From: an uncultured Veillonella sp.
GTDB taxonomy: Bacteria > Bacillota > Negativicutes > Veillonellales > Veillonellaceae
Assembly (NCBI RefSeq): GCF_938010505.1
Contig: NZ_CALLVP010000059.1
Coordinates: 1 to 24,217 of the forward strand
Direction of reading: 5' to 3'
Length of the DNA: 24,217 nucleotides
Within the stretch, counting starts at the first letter, position 1. Each line of letters begins with the position of its first letter. The translations under genes and the position numbers were made by a program. Positions 15,775 through 23,287 of the stretch are shown in pieces. The notes beneath the pieces were generated by a model, which ran no database searches, had not been told where the DNA came from, and saw only the letters and a program-made list of their open reading frames with translations.

Positions 15775-15842
15775 GATCTAATGGCCTCCTTTCTATATAT
15801 AAAATGACCATTTTAGAGGTTAACAATAACAAAGCAATATGT

Positions 15843-16262
15843 TTAGCTATCGGTGTTTCCAGAATCAGTTGATTCGAACATACTTTCAGCGGTCTGCTCG
15901 GTGATATCAATAGTTATCATATCTGGGATACCTTTAGTCCAATCTGGAGTTGTAGGAGGCATGAGCGTCATTACCTTTACTAGTTTATTTTGTGCAGGTA
16001 ACTCATCATATATCTCTTGAGAGCTCAATGTACGAATAGAATTGATCATATCGTAACGAGCCATTTCGGCATGTAATGTACCTAGTGATCCTTTCGTGAG
16101 CATTATAGGCTCATAATCAGATAATTCTTGTAAGGCTATTGCCAATTCCATTGGCGTTTCGCATATTTGAAGTTTGTTACGAGAAATAATAAAGAATCCC
16201 ATACCTTCTTCAATTGCAGGCGTTAAATTTTTTTCTGTTGCTTTGATAACTACGTCTTTCAT
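15843..16262 (-). CDS. 139-aa protein of unknown function in the element
   Basis: This soluble acidic protein has no signal peptide or membrane segment and an Asp/Glu/Ser/Thr-rich C-terminus. It begins 2 nt after the stop of the 711-aa ATPase gene (TAA, TC, ATG), so it is co-translated with it. Integrase 2 follows about 70 bases downstream. I recognise no domain. Its tight coupling suggests an accessory factor for the ATPase or for regulation of integration, but this is inference. Confidence 0.7.
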   Translation of the reverse strand: MKDVVIKATEKNLTPAIEEGMGFFIISRNKLQICETPMELAIALQELSDYEPIMLTKGSLGTLHAEMARYDMINSIRTLSSQEIYDELPAQNKLVKVMTLMPPTTPDWTKGIPDMITIDITEQTAESMFESTDSGNTDS

Positions 16263-16264
16263 GA

Positions 16265-18400
16265 TTAGTTATGTCCTTTCATTACAAATAATGCATTATC
16301 GATTGTTAATTGAATTGGATTGCGGTATTCTACGTTTTCCATGATTGCAGGAGCAAAACGAAAGTAGTAGGGGCGTTGATTACCGCATGACATTCTATGA
16401 CTTGTGCGACTAGTAGAATCTAATAAACCCTGGTTGAAGAGTTTTTCATACATAGCTACACAATCATTTTTTGTGTATCCATTCTGTCTTAGAATCTCCT
16501 CTAAACGAGCGATAATAATACAATAATGACCTTCATTATCGATATAACCAGCCATATTTCTACTATAGCTTTCTTTATTATCCGCAATAGGAAGATGACC
16601 ACAGTTGATAGCATCCGCAATAAGTTCACGAAGAGCATCTGCATCAGAGTGCCTACGATATTCCAGATGTTGTGCCTGAAGAATATTCAAGATATGCTGC
16701 TTGGCGCTTGTGAAATCAATTGAAATTCCAAGTGCTTCACAAAACTGTACAAAAAAGTACAAGGTATTGAGCGCCATTGATCCATAGGCACATAATCGTG
16801 TATGGAGCTTTTGTTTTTGCAATGCTTGATACAGTATATGATGACGGTCTTTCAAGTCCATATGGGCTTGTTTGAATTGGACTTCCATAAATGAAATCCA
16901 ACTCGATAAGAATGCGTCAAATAACTCTGGGGATGTTTGAAGAAGCGTTAAATCTTGATTGTTATCAAAGTCAATATGGGCGACTCTATCAAATTTATTG
17001 ATAATAAGACGACCTTGGGTAGATTCATTTTCTACAGGTGATAATTCTGCAGTGATGATGACACCGCCATCAAAAGGTTTTGCATCTTCAAGCCCATTAC
17101 CAAAGCGTTTCATTTTGCTTGCTATAATGCCATCCCCGAGGATACGCGCAATTGTATTGAGCTTTTCTACATCAGATTTGCTTTCATCAGTCAGGGCTTT
17201 TCTATAAATATCATCAAATACATAGAGCCCCTGACCATGTTTTCCCAGAATATGGCTAATGGAAGCATTAGTACCATCAAACTTATAGAAGTAATCATTG
17301 TGGCATTTATTTTGGAGCCCACGACTAAGTAAATGCGCTAATACGCTCTTCCCATGCTGTGTTTCCCCTTGAAAAACCATGGCACTTTGTAATCTTTGCC
17401 CCGTGATTTCTTTGTAAGGTAGGGCTATGTGCGTTTGCAATGTATATAGCAATGCGGTTAATAACAGATTGACATTTTTAGAAATCCGTAGATACGAATC
17501 TAAAAATGTTCTTGCCATACCAGAAGAACTTGCTTTGTCTACGCCATTGATGACGTATGCAGTCCAGCCTGGCATTTGAACCTGAGTGTTATTAAATGCG
17601 TATTGATATATATGGGAAGCAGAAGAACATATCCAGCCATGGATATTTAATTCGAGATTCTTTTGTCCACCTTGTTCCCAATATTTCGCTACTACATCTG
17701 AAAGGTAACGATCGAACAAACTTTTGTGAACTATATTGAAAATAGGGTTTATTGTTTCCCCAATTTTAGTTAGTTCAGACTTATATCGATTTTCCAAGAT
17801 GCTTTTTGACATGCACCCTTGAGCATGGGTGATTTGAACTTGGTAGTGAGTTTCACCAGAGCTATCAAGTCTGTCACGAATTTCAATTACTCTTTGGATT
17901 GCAAGTGCAAAGTTAGCAATTTCAATTCGTTTATCAGAACTTTTACGGTAATATAACGTACCACGGTTATAATCCCATTCGTAGTCCCCAAATTGAATGG
18001 TGACACCTGGATATTGAACATTAGTGATCACCTTGTTAGATGGAGGAATGAGAGCAACTGCTGTGGTAGTGTTGGCTATACTATCAGTTGTAGCCGATAA
18101 AGGACTTCTTAAGCTAGTATTGGATGGCTTAATAAGATTATTCATTTTAGCTGTAGCGTTTGTTGATGCTTTTAAACCATCGAAATAGCCCTTTGTGACC
18201 TTATGTTTGTTTTCTATATATGTTTTCACCACAGGGTTATTAGTTTTTGATAATCCTGGGGTATTAGAATCTATAGAAAATGCGGTGTTTTTTTGAACTG
18301 GTTGTAGTTGTTCAGCGGGTTTAGTAGCTGAATTTCTTCTCCATTCCTCTTTTTTTTCAATACCTTTTTGAAGTATTTTAGGTAATAGTGATTCGTACAT
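16265..18400 (-). CDS. P-loop ATPase, probable mobile-element replicative helicase (DUF927/phage primase-helicase-like)
   Basis: The 711-aa protein carries Walker A GETQHGKS at residues 345-352 and a Walker B-type strand LYVFDDI with Asp396/Asp397. Further on, VIITAELSPVENESTQGRLI resembles the sensor strand plus arginine region of DUF927 and phage/plasmid helicase-primase ATPases. The first 100 residues are low complexity (Asn/Thr/Ser/Lys), suggesting a flexible linker. I chose the start at 18400 because AAGGAGG lies 8 nt upstream; an in-frame ATG at 18436 lies within a terminator-like hairpin. No zinc-finger or TOPRIM motif is obvious, so a primase activity is not supported. The likely role is element replication. 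Confidence 0.7.
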   Translation of the reverse strand: MYESLLPKILQKGIEKKEEWRRNSATKPAEQLQPVQKNTAFSIDSNTPGLSKTNNPVVKTYIENKHKVTKGYFDGLKASTNATAKMNNLIKPSNTSLRSPLSATTDSIANTTTAVALIPPSNKVITNVQYPGVTIQFGDYEWDYNRGTLYYRKSSDKRIEIANFALAIQRVIEIRDRLDSSGETHYQVQITHAQGCMSKSILENRYKSELTKIGETINPIFNIVHKSLFDRYLSDVVAKYWEQGGQKNLELNIHGWICSSASHIYQYAFNNTQVQMPGWTAYVINGVDKASSSGMARTFLDSYLRISKNVNLLLTALLYTLQTHIALPYKEITGQRLQSAMVFQGETQHGKSVLAHLLSRGLQNKCHNDYFYKFDGTNASISHILGKHGQGLYVFDDIYRKALTDESKSDVEKLNTIARILGDGIIASKMKRFGNGLEDAKPFDGGVIITAELSPVENESTQGRLIINKFDRVAHIDFDNNQDLTLLQTSPELFDAFLSSWISFMEVQFKQAHMDLKDRHHILYQALQKQKLHTRLCAYGSMALNTLYFFVQFCEALGISIDFTSAKQHILNILQAQHLEYRRHSDADALRELIADAINCGHLPIADNKESYSRNMAGYIDNEGHYCIIIARLEEILRQNGYTKNDCVAMYEKLFNQGLLDSTSRTSHRMSCGNQRPYYFRFAPAIMENVEYRNPIQLTIDNALFVMKGHN

Positions 18401-18413
18401 TTGGAGTACCTCC

Positions 18414-18449
18414 TTAAAAAAAATTTTCATGAGCAAATCCGCTCATGAA
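18414..18449 (-). terminator. Terminator-like hairpin directly before the ATPase RBS
   Basis: On the minus strand TTCATGAGC (18449-18441) pairs with GCTCATGAA (18434-18426) around GGATTT. A run of about eight T residues follows, and then AAGGAGG of the 711-aa gene. It has the form of an intrinsic terminator or attenuator in the leader. Confidence 0.65.
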
Positions 18450-18515
18450 TCATCTTAGTTGATTTCTTAATGTTACATAAGGAATGATTAATTTTTAGTT
18501 TTTAGATAAAGTGAA

Positions 18516-18549
18516 ATAAAAATGAAGCAAGAGCAGGGCCCTTGCTTCA
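18516..18549 (-). terminator. Terminator of the 724-aa gene
   Basis: TGAAGCAAG (minus strand, 18549-18541) pairs with CTTGCTTCA (18531-18523). TTTTTATTTC follows on the minus strand. It begins right after the stop codon. Confidence 0.8.
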
Positions 18550-18550
18550 C

Positions 18551-20725
18551 TTAGAATTTTCTTATGAGGTTATTTTCAATACTTATAAGTGAACTTTCAT
18601 AAAGATAGCTTACAAAATCCTTATATTGTTCAAGTTTTGTTCCGAATGGTTTATAAAAGTAATATTGTGGCTTTATGGAAAATATAATAGTTGTTATTAT
18701 TGGTTCAAATAAAAAGTTTTTAAGAGTTTTCATTAAAATATTTGTCTGAATAGAGCTGTTTGATGAGGGAAATAGAATGTTTTTATAGATCTTTTCGTCT
18801 ATATTTTCATTCATATTTTTTTCGCTTACTGATGTAAACTTTCGTGGCGATATTTGATAGATGAAATATAGGAGCTTCAGTGAAATTAGGTAAGCTTGTT
18901 TGAACTGTATATTCATATTATTGCTTGGCGCGTAGGTTCGCGTAGTATTGATAGTATCAATGATGTAATAGCTAATATGTCGTTTATGTAAATTAAGAAA
19001 ATTGATGAAGTCTTTAATAGTGGTATCATCAGTTTCGTTGGTGATATATCTAGCTAGGTTTCTATTGTTGCTACAAGTAAAGTTGCTAAGATTAATATAT
19101 ACATTCTTAGGTTTTGTCGAAATGTTTTGTTCTTCAAGCAGTTTGGTTAATTCTAGATAGGATACATCAATGAGTGGTTGCAATTGTTTTACAGTATTAA
19201 TATAGTTCAATTCTTTCTGGTAGGCACGTGTTAGTTCTAACTTGGCAACAACTGTAGAGAAACGATTCCTTAGTAACCAAAATTGGTTTTTCTCATCATG
19301 CTTATAAAAAGATTTAGTAATATCGGGCATTTGTTCTAAGCCATACTCATATGGGTATATTGATAATATGGTTAAATAGTCTGTTAATACGCTAAATCGG
19401 TTTACAATGAATGGGATATTGACGCTACTATCATTGTTATTGTGGGATAACAATGGATAAAGCCTATTTATATAGCTATTTTCAATGAGTTCAGACCAAT
19501 CTCCTGGACTATATCCTAGTTCAGAGTTAGAATCCGATATAGTTTTAGGCGGCCAAAATTTAAAATCACTCCAACGCCAATTTTTGGTGAATATTAATTT
19601 GCCAAAGTTCATACTGACTTTGCCTTCAGGTCCGTGTCCAAGACTACTTTGCTGACTTGGTAAAGCAGACCAAGAGTCTTTATTGAAAAATATGAAATTC
19701 TTTACTATGTTTAGTGGAGTTATAAATGATGTTTCTACTCTTGCTAATAGTAATAATGTTGAGAATTCTTGCGTTGTGGTTATAGCATTGTTAAAAAGGA
19801 GAATGGCATGGAATTGCTCTCCTAAGTTTGTATGTTTAGCACTATTTTGTAAGTATGCATCTAAGATTTTTTGGATACTAATTTTACCTTTTTTTGCATT
19901 TTCTACATTATAGATACATTCATCTAATGATATTGTGTGAGTGTTATTGGAAAGTTTCTTTTGTATTTGTGTCTCAAGATGTTGTAAATGATATTTTCTT
20001 AGTAGTATAAGTAATGCAATGATGGATCCTACATAACTTTCTATATCATATGATTCATAGTTAGATTTCGGTTGTAATAATGTGTCAATTAAATCGGGAG
20101 AATCGCTGGGGTGAGGCTTCCTTAGTTTCGACTTTTGTTTTTTTATTTGATTTTCTCGGTTTAAGTTTTCTTCATATTTTTTATATCGTTCGTTATTGAT
20201 TACTCGAATTGTAGCAAGCGGATTTTTGCCTTTGAGCGCTTCTAGGTAGTCTACATCTAATTCGTTGTAGATCAACTTATAGAGTCTGTTTAGGTAAGGA
20301 ACTATTTTTTTGCTTAGCCATCCTTCACTTTTGGGGAAGAGGGTTTGAAACGTGCTATTATAAATCCCATCTATAGACTGTATGTTAGGGGATTGTAATA
20401 CCGTATTTATATCCGAGGCAAAAAATGTTTCAATAGTTACTATATTTTGATTATCATCAATCAAGTCAACGTTATGTAGTAGTCCAATCTTTTTTAATAG
20501 TAGGACAGGTACTTGTAAAGTTGATATCATGGTTTCATTATTATTAGTAGAAGCAGTTATTTTGTTTTCTGTAGATAGTAAGTGGCATCTTAATGATTGG
20601 TACCAGAGAATCTGTTCTGAAGTCGGTTTTTCTATTAACTCTAAGTGAATAGATTTTTCTATATTGGTGTACAGGATAATATTTTTATTTATAATTTTTT
20701 TTTGCATTTCACTATTAGTTATCAT
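18551..20725 (-). CDS. Large protein of unknown function (724 aa), element cargo
   Basis: I do not recognise this protein. It is rich in Asn, Ile, Lys, Leu, Ser and Tyr, and its DNA is more AT-rich than its neighbours. A Lys/Arg-rich patch with ENQIKKQKSKLRKPHP lies around 190-205. No signal peptide, clear transmembrane helix, P-loop or nuclease motif is visible; much of it looks helical. It is transcribed leftward from its own promoter (20793-20820) and closed by its own terminator, so it is a separate unit within the replication cluster. It starts at ATG 20725, preceded by AGGA 5 nt away. A defence, exclusion or regulatory role is possible from its position, but nothing in the sequence proves one. 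Confidence 0.85.
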   Translation of the reverse strand: MITNSEMQKKIINKNIILYTNIEKSIHLELIEKPTSEQILWYQSLRCHLLSTENKITASTNNNETMISTLQVPVLLLKKIGLLHNVDLIDDNQNIVTIETFFASDINTVLQSPNIQSIDGIYNSTFQTLFPKSEGWLSKKIVPYLNRLYKLIYNELDVDYLEALKGKNPLATIRVINNERYKKYEENLNRENQIKKQKSKLRKPHPSDSPDLIDTLLQPKSNYESYDIESYVGSIIALLILLRKYHLQHLETQIQKKLSNNTHTISLDECIYNVENAKKGKISIQKILDAYLQNSAKHTNLGEQFHAILLFNNAITTTQEFSTLLLLARVETSFITPLNIVKNFIFFNKDSWSALPSQQSSLGHGPEGKVSMNFGKLIFTKNWRWSDFKFWPPKTISDSNSELGYSPGDWSELIENSYINRLYPLLSHNNNDSSVNIPFIVNRFSVLTDYLTILSIYPYEYGLEQMPDITKSFYKHDEKNQFWLLRNRFSTVVAKLELTRAYQKELNYINTVKQLQPLIDVSYLELTKLLEEQNISTKPKNVYINLSNFTCSNNRNLARYITNETDDTTIKDFINFLNLHKRHISYYIIDTINTTRTYAPSNNMNIQFKQAYLISLKLLYFIYQISPRKFTSVSEKNMNENIDEKIYKNILFPSSNSSIQTNILMKTLKNFLFEPIITTIIFSIKPQYYFYKPFGTKLEQYKDFVSYLYESSLISIENNLIRKF

Positions 20726-20792
20726 ACTTGTCCTATGTCCTGTCTTAAATTAAACTCTTTCAAAATTAATAAAATATGTGTTTTTTCCATAT

Positions 20793-20820
20793 TTTATATA
20801 AGTATATAGTGTTAAGACAA
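20793..20820 (-). promoter_or_regulatory. Leftward promoter for the 724-aa gene
   Basis: On the minus strand TTGTCT (20820-20815), 16 bp and TATAAA (20798-20793). The -35 is embedded in tandem AAGAC repeats (20814-20831 region), mirrored near the rightward promoter. Confidence 0.55.
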
Positions 20821-21016
20821 GACAAGAGACAGTTTTTATATTGTAAGACGGTATAGTTCTAAGACTACTTTGTCAGAAGGGTTATTGTATGCCGCAGAGG
20901 GGCGGCATACAATGCCGGCCCTCTTTGTTGCATACAATAAGGGTTCTGACAAAGGGGCTTAGAACTTAATATTATCTATGATAAATACCATGACAGAGTC
21001 TTGTTTCGTCTTAGTT
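20811..21016. repeat. AAGAC/GTCTT repeats flanking the dyad in mirror image
   Basis: The left side reads AAGAC AAGAC AAGAGAC from 20814; further AAGAC copies occur at 20844-20850 and 20861-20865. The right side reads AGTCTTGTTTCGTCTTA (20997-21013). The reverse complement of the left side matches the right over TCTTGT and GTCTTA, 13 of 17 positions. The midpoint of the two blocks is within 2 bp of the dyad centre. The repeats overlap both outward -35 boxes. Confidence 0.55.
20855..20966. repeat. 112-nt nested dyad between divergent operons
   Basis: Paired arms from outside in: AGTTCTAAG (20855-20863)/CTTAGAACT (20958-20966); TTTGTCAGAA (20869-20878)/TTCTGACAAA (20944-20953); TTATTGTATGC (20882-20892)/GCATACAATAA (20930-20940); AGAGGG (20896-20901)/CCCTCT (20919-20924); and CGGC (20903-20906)/GCCG (20914-20917) with loop ATACAAT. 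That is 40 pairs separated by small internal loops, two of them all-G. An alternative local hairpin is ATTGTATGCCGC (20884-20895)/GCGGCATACAAT (20902-20913). No ORF explains it. Candidates are a replication origin, a structured RNA, or a recombination site. Confidence 0.9.
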
Positions 21017-21076
21017 AATATCGTATAAGTAACGTTTCTACTTGTAGTTGTTAAACTCTGATATCTTAATTATATA
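21001..21076 (+). promoter_or_regulatory. Two candidate rightward promoters
   Basis: P1 is TTGTTT (21001-21006), 17 bp, TATAAG (21024-21029). P2 is TTGTTA (21048-21053), 17 bp, TATATA (21071-21076). P1 is the mirror partner of the leftward promoter. Both would read into the terminator-like hairpin at 21117. Confidence 0.5.
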
Positions 21077-21116
21077 TTATTATTTTGATAGCATATATAG
21101 CTATTCCTTAAGGTTA

Positions 21117-21152
21117 ACCCCTAGGTGCATTGATACCTAGGGGTATTTTTTA
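21117..21152 (+). terminator. Terminator-like hairpin directly before the right operon RBS
   Basis: Perfect 10-bp stem ACCCCTAGGT (21117-21126)/ACCTAGGGGT (21135-21144) with loop GCATTGAT, followed by ATTTTTTA. The GGGAGG of the next gene is at 21154-21159. The palindromes CCTTAAGG and GGTTAACC overlap just upstream and could form competing pairings. It is either the end of a short RNA transcribed from 21030 or an attenuator. Confidence 0.75.
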
Positions 21153-21165
21153 TGGGAGGATTTGT

Positions 21166-21759
21166 ATGATCAAATATTACCAAAACACATTCTTATTTAT
21201 AAGTAGGCATCAGTCAGCATTACAGCCATTACTGAAATCCTTACAGTGGGCTTTCAGAAACCAAGTCGAGCGTTTAGATGTGCCTCTTGTTCGCATGGGT
21301 ATGTTAGCCAATATGCTTTCGGACAGCCGAAAACATAGCATTCTTGATTATGATCTTTATCAGCATAATCAAACAAAAGAATATATTTTACGTATTCATA
21401 CAGAAAGCGAAGGCGATACACACCCTATTGATATGGAATATTGTAGAGTGTATTTGTCCCCTGATATTAAATTACATTATGTATCAGAAGAACGCTCTGA
21501 ACTGACCTATATTAATACAGATACATCACATGTATACTTACCTATTCGATTCAAGATTGAATTATACATTGATGAAACCTATGATATTAACTATTTTCTA
21601 AACCTAACTACTTTACAGCGATTTTTAGTGGCGACATTTCCTTCGCTACATATTGATATCTTCGATGGTATTAAAGCGATTCGCTCTAAAATCAATCGTC
21701 ATATTAAATCGTTAAATACAAATAATTGGTGTCAAATTTCCAGTTATGAATCTAAATAA
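21166..21759 (+). CDS. 197-aa protein of unknown function, first gene of right operon
   Basis: This soluble protein has many Tyr, His and Ile residues and alternating beta-like strands in the second half. No signal peptide or recognisable motif is seen. The start at 21166 follows GGGAGG (21154-21159) at 6-nt spacing. An earlier TTG-initiated frame at 21130 would begin inside the terminator loop and is unlikely. It leads the operon with the RadC-like and nuclease genes, so a role in element DNA metabolism or its control is likely, but not shown by sequence. Confidence 0.75.
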   Translation: MIKYYQNTFLFISRHQSALQPLLKSLQWAFRNQVERLDVPLVRMGMLANMLSDSRKHSILDYDLYQHNQTKEYILRIHTESEGDTHPIDMEYCRVYLSPDIKLHYVSEERSELTYINTDTSHVYLPIRFKIELYIDETYDINYFLNLTTLQRFLVATFPSLHIDIFDGIKAIRSKINRHIKSLNTNNWCQISSYESK

Positions 21760-21786
21760 TTTGTTTTTATACAAGGAGAATCTATT

Positions 21787-22374
21787 ATGAATACTACAGT
21801 TGAAGCTATGTTAACAGAAATTTTGCCAAAAGCATCCGTTCAAGAGTTAGTGGAACGTTATGGAGATCCATATGATGCATTATTCCATGCAGAAGAATCT
21901 GAGTGGTATGATGCACCAGGTATGGGAAATCGTGGCATTGCCAAGCTACGTGCCATTAAATCCATTATTAAGAATGTGCAAAATAGGCCTCGTAAAGCCC
22001 CTATTGATGTGGGACGACCTATTGATATCTATAAAGCTATGTCAGATATGCAGTACTTTGAAACCGAACATGTACGCGTGCTATATCTTAATGCCAGAAA
22101 TCATCTAATAAAATCAGAAGACATTTCTATTGGTGATGTAACAACAGCCTCTCTAGATATTAAATGCATTTTCTCTTCTGCCGTTCGTCTGAAAGCTTGT
22201 GGGATTGTCATTGTCCACAACCACCCTTCTGGCGATTCTCATCCAAGTGAATTAGATATTCGATGTACTAAACGAGTTGCTGAAGCGGGTAGACTGTTTG
22301 ATATTCCAGTACTAGACCACATCATCATCGGACATGGTGAATTTCATAGTATGAGTGAATGCGGACAATTATAA
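21787..22374 (+). CDS. RadC-like JAB/MPN-domain protein
   Basis: The 195-aa protein has an N-terminal HhH-like segment (YDAPGMGNRGIAKLRAI, about residues 41-57). The JAB domain carries the zinc-binding signature HNHPSGDSHPSELD (residues 144-157), with His144, His146 and Asp157 as ligands. This is the RadC architecture, slightly shorter than chromosomal RadC (about 220 aa). RadC-like genes are common on phages and integrative elements. Their biochemical role is not established and they are not proven repair proteins. AGGAG lies about 9 nt upstream. The stop overlaps the next gene's RBS. Confidence 0.9.
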   Translation: MNTTVEAMLTEILPKASVQELVERYGDPYDALFHAEESEWYDAPGMGNRGIAKLRAIKSIIKNVQNRPRKAPIDVGRPIDIYKAMSDMQYFETEHVRVLYLNARNHLIKSEDISIGDVTTASLDIKCIFSSAVRLKACGIVIVHNHPSGDSHPSELDIRCTKRVAEAGRLFDIPVLDHIIIGHGEFHSMSECGQL

Positions 22375-22387
22375 GGAGGATATGATT

Positions 22388-23272
22388 ATGCCAGCCAAAC
22401 GATTTATTTGTCCTAATGGGGATGAAATTAATATGTATGAATGCTTATTGCGATGCCCACAAGGTACGAGATGCATGTTTTTACCTACATTACGAGCGGT
22501 GGCTACCTCACTAGAACGTAATTTAACCAAACCATCTGTTACCGAGTTATTAAGTGGTACTCGCGAATTATATCTCAAAAAGATTACTGAATATGCCGTA
22601 GATCCACAAAAGCAACTATACGCTTTACATGGGTCAGCTGTGCATACAATTACAGAACGCCATACTAGCGGTAACATGCTTTCAGAAGAACGCTTAAAAA
22701 ATACCACCACAACAGGGCAATTTGATTTATATGGGCAAGTGTTATCCAATACGGATACTACGCTAGGTGATCTAAAAATAACCAGCTCATATAAGCTTAT
22801 GAAAGCATTAGGGCATTATAAAAAAGATGTTGAAACTGGTGAAGTATATAAGACGGGAGTAAAAAAAGGCCAACCTAAAACACGAAAAGAATTATTCACA
22901 GATGGAGTACGTCATGTGTTAGATTGGGCCTTACAATTGAACTATTACAGACTACTGTTAGAAGAAGAAAATTATACCGTATCGTCTATGGTGATTCAAG
23001 CCTTATGCCGTGATACAGGACTACGTATTGCTTTTGAACGAGGTATTACAAAGCCGTTATATCTTATTCCTATCAACCCAATCAGCAATCATTGGTTGAA
23101 ACGATATATGGAAGCTAAAGCAAAGCGGTTACAACAAGCTATAGAAACGGGTGTAGTGCCAAAGAAATGTAGCCAACGTGAAACTTGGCATGGTAAAAAA
23201 TGTGAAAGCTATTGTGCTGTATCCGCTCAATGCAAAGCGATTGAAGAAGCACAACAAGTTAAGTCAGCATAG
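22388..23272 (+). CDS. Cas4/RecB-like PD-(D/E)XK nuclease with cysteine cluster
   Basis: The 294-aa protein has a HGSAVH motif (residues 81-86), FDLYG with Asp113, GDLK with Asp128 and Lys130 (the D-x-K catalytic pair), and QLNYY (183-187), which is the RecB motif III Q-x3-Y. C-terminal cysteines Cys261, Cys272, Cys276 and Cys282 (CESYCAVSAQC), together with N-terminal Cys8/19/23/29, resemble the split Fe-S site of Cas4, AddB and related nucleases. ATG 22388 is favoured over 22382 by RBS spacing (AGGAGG 22374-22379). Such enzymes resect DNA ends and pair with single-strand annealing proteins, here the ERF-like gene two genes on. No CRISPR array is present. Confidence 0.8.
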   Translation: MPAKRFICPNGDEINMYECLLRCPQGTRCMFLPTLRAVATSLERNLTKPSVTELLSGTRELYLKKITEYAVDPQKQLYALHGSAVHTITERHTSGNMLSEERLKNTTTTGQFDLYGQVLSNTDTTLGDLKITSSYKLMKALGHYKKDVETGEVYKTGVKKGQPKTRKELFTDGVRHVLDWALQLNYYRLLLEEENYTVSSMVIQALCRDTGLRIAFERGITKPLYLIPINPISNHWLKRYMEAKAKRLQQAIETGVVPKKCSQRETWHGKKCESYCAVSAQCKAIEEAQQVKSA

Positions 23273-23287
23273 TAGAAAGGAAGCATT

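Noticed and set aside
18401..18436. Upstream start for the 711-aa ATPase at 18436
   Set aside because: This ATG lies within the terminator-like hairpin. The AAGGAGG points to 18400.
20811..20966. CRISPR array or iterons
   Set aside because: The AAGAC units are too short and irregular for CRISPR, and no equal-length spacers exist. Iteron function is possible but unproved.
20855..20966. Integron attC site
   Set aside because: The dyad has paired blocks, but no RYYYAAC/GTTRRRY core sites were found, and the nearby integrases lack an obvious IntI-type insertion.
22388..23272. Cas4 of a CRISPR-Cas system
   Set aside because: No cas1, cas2, effector or array is present. The context with RadC-like and ERF-like genes fits a phage recombination nuclease.
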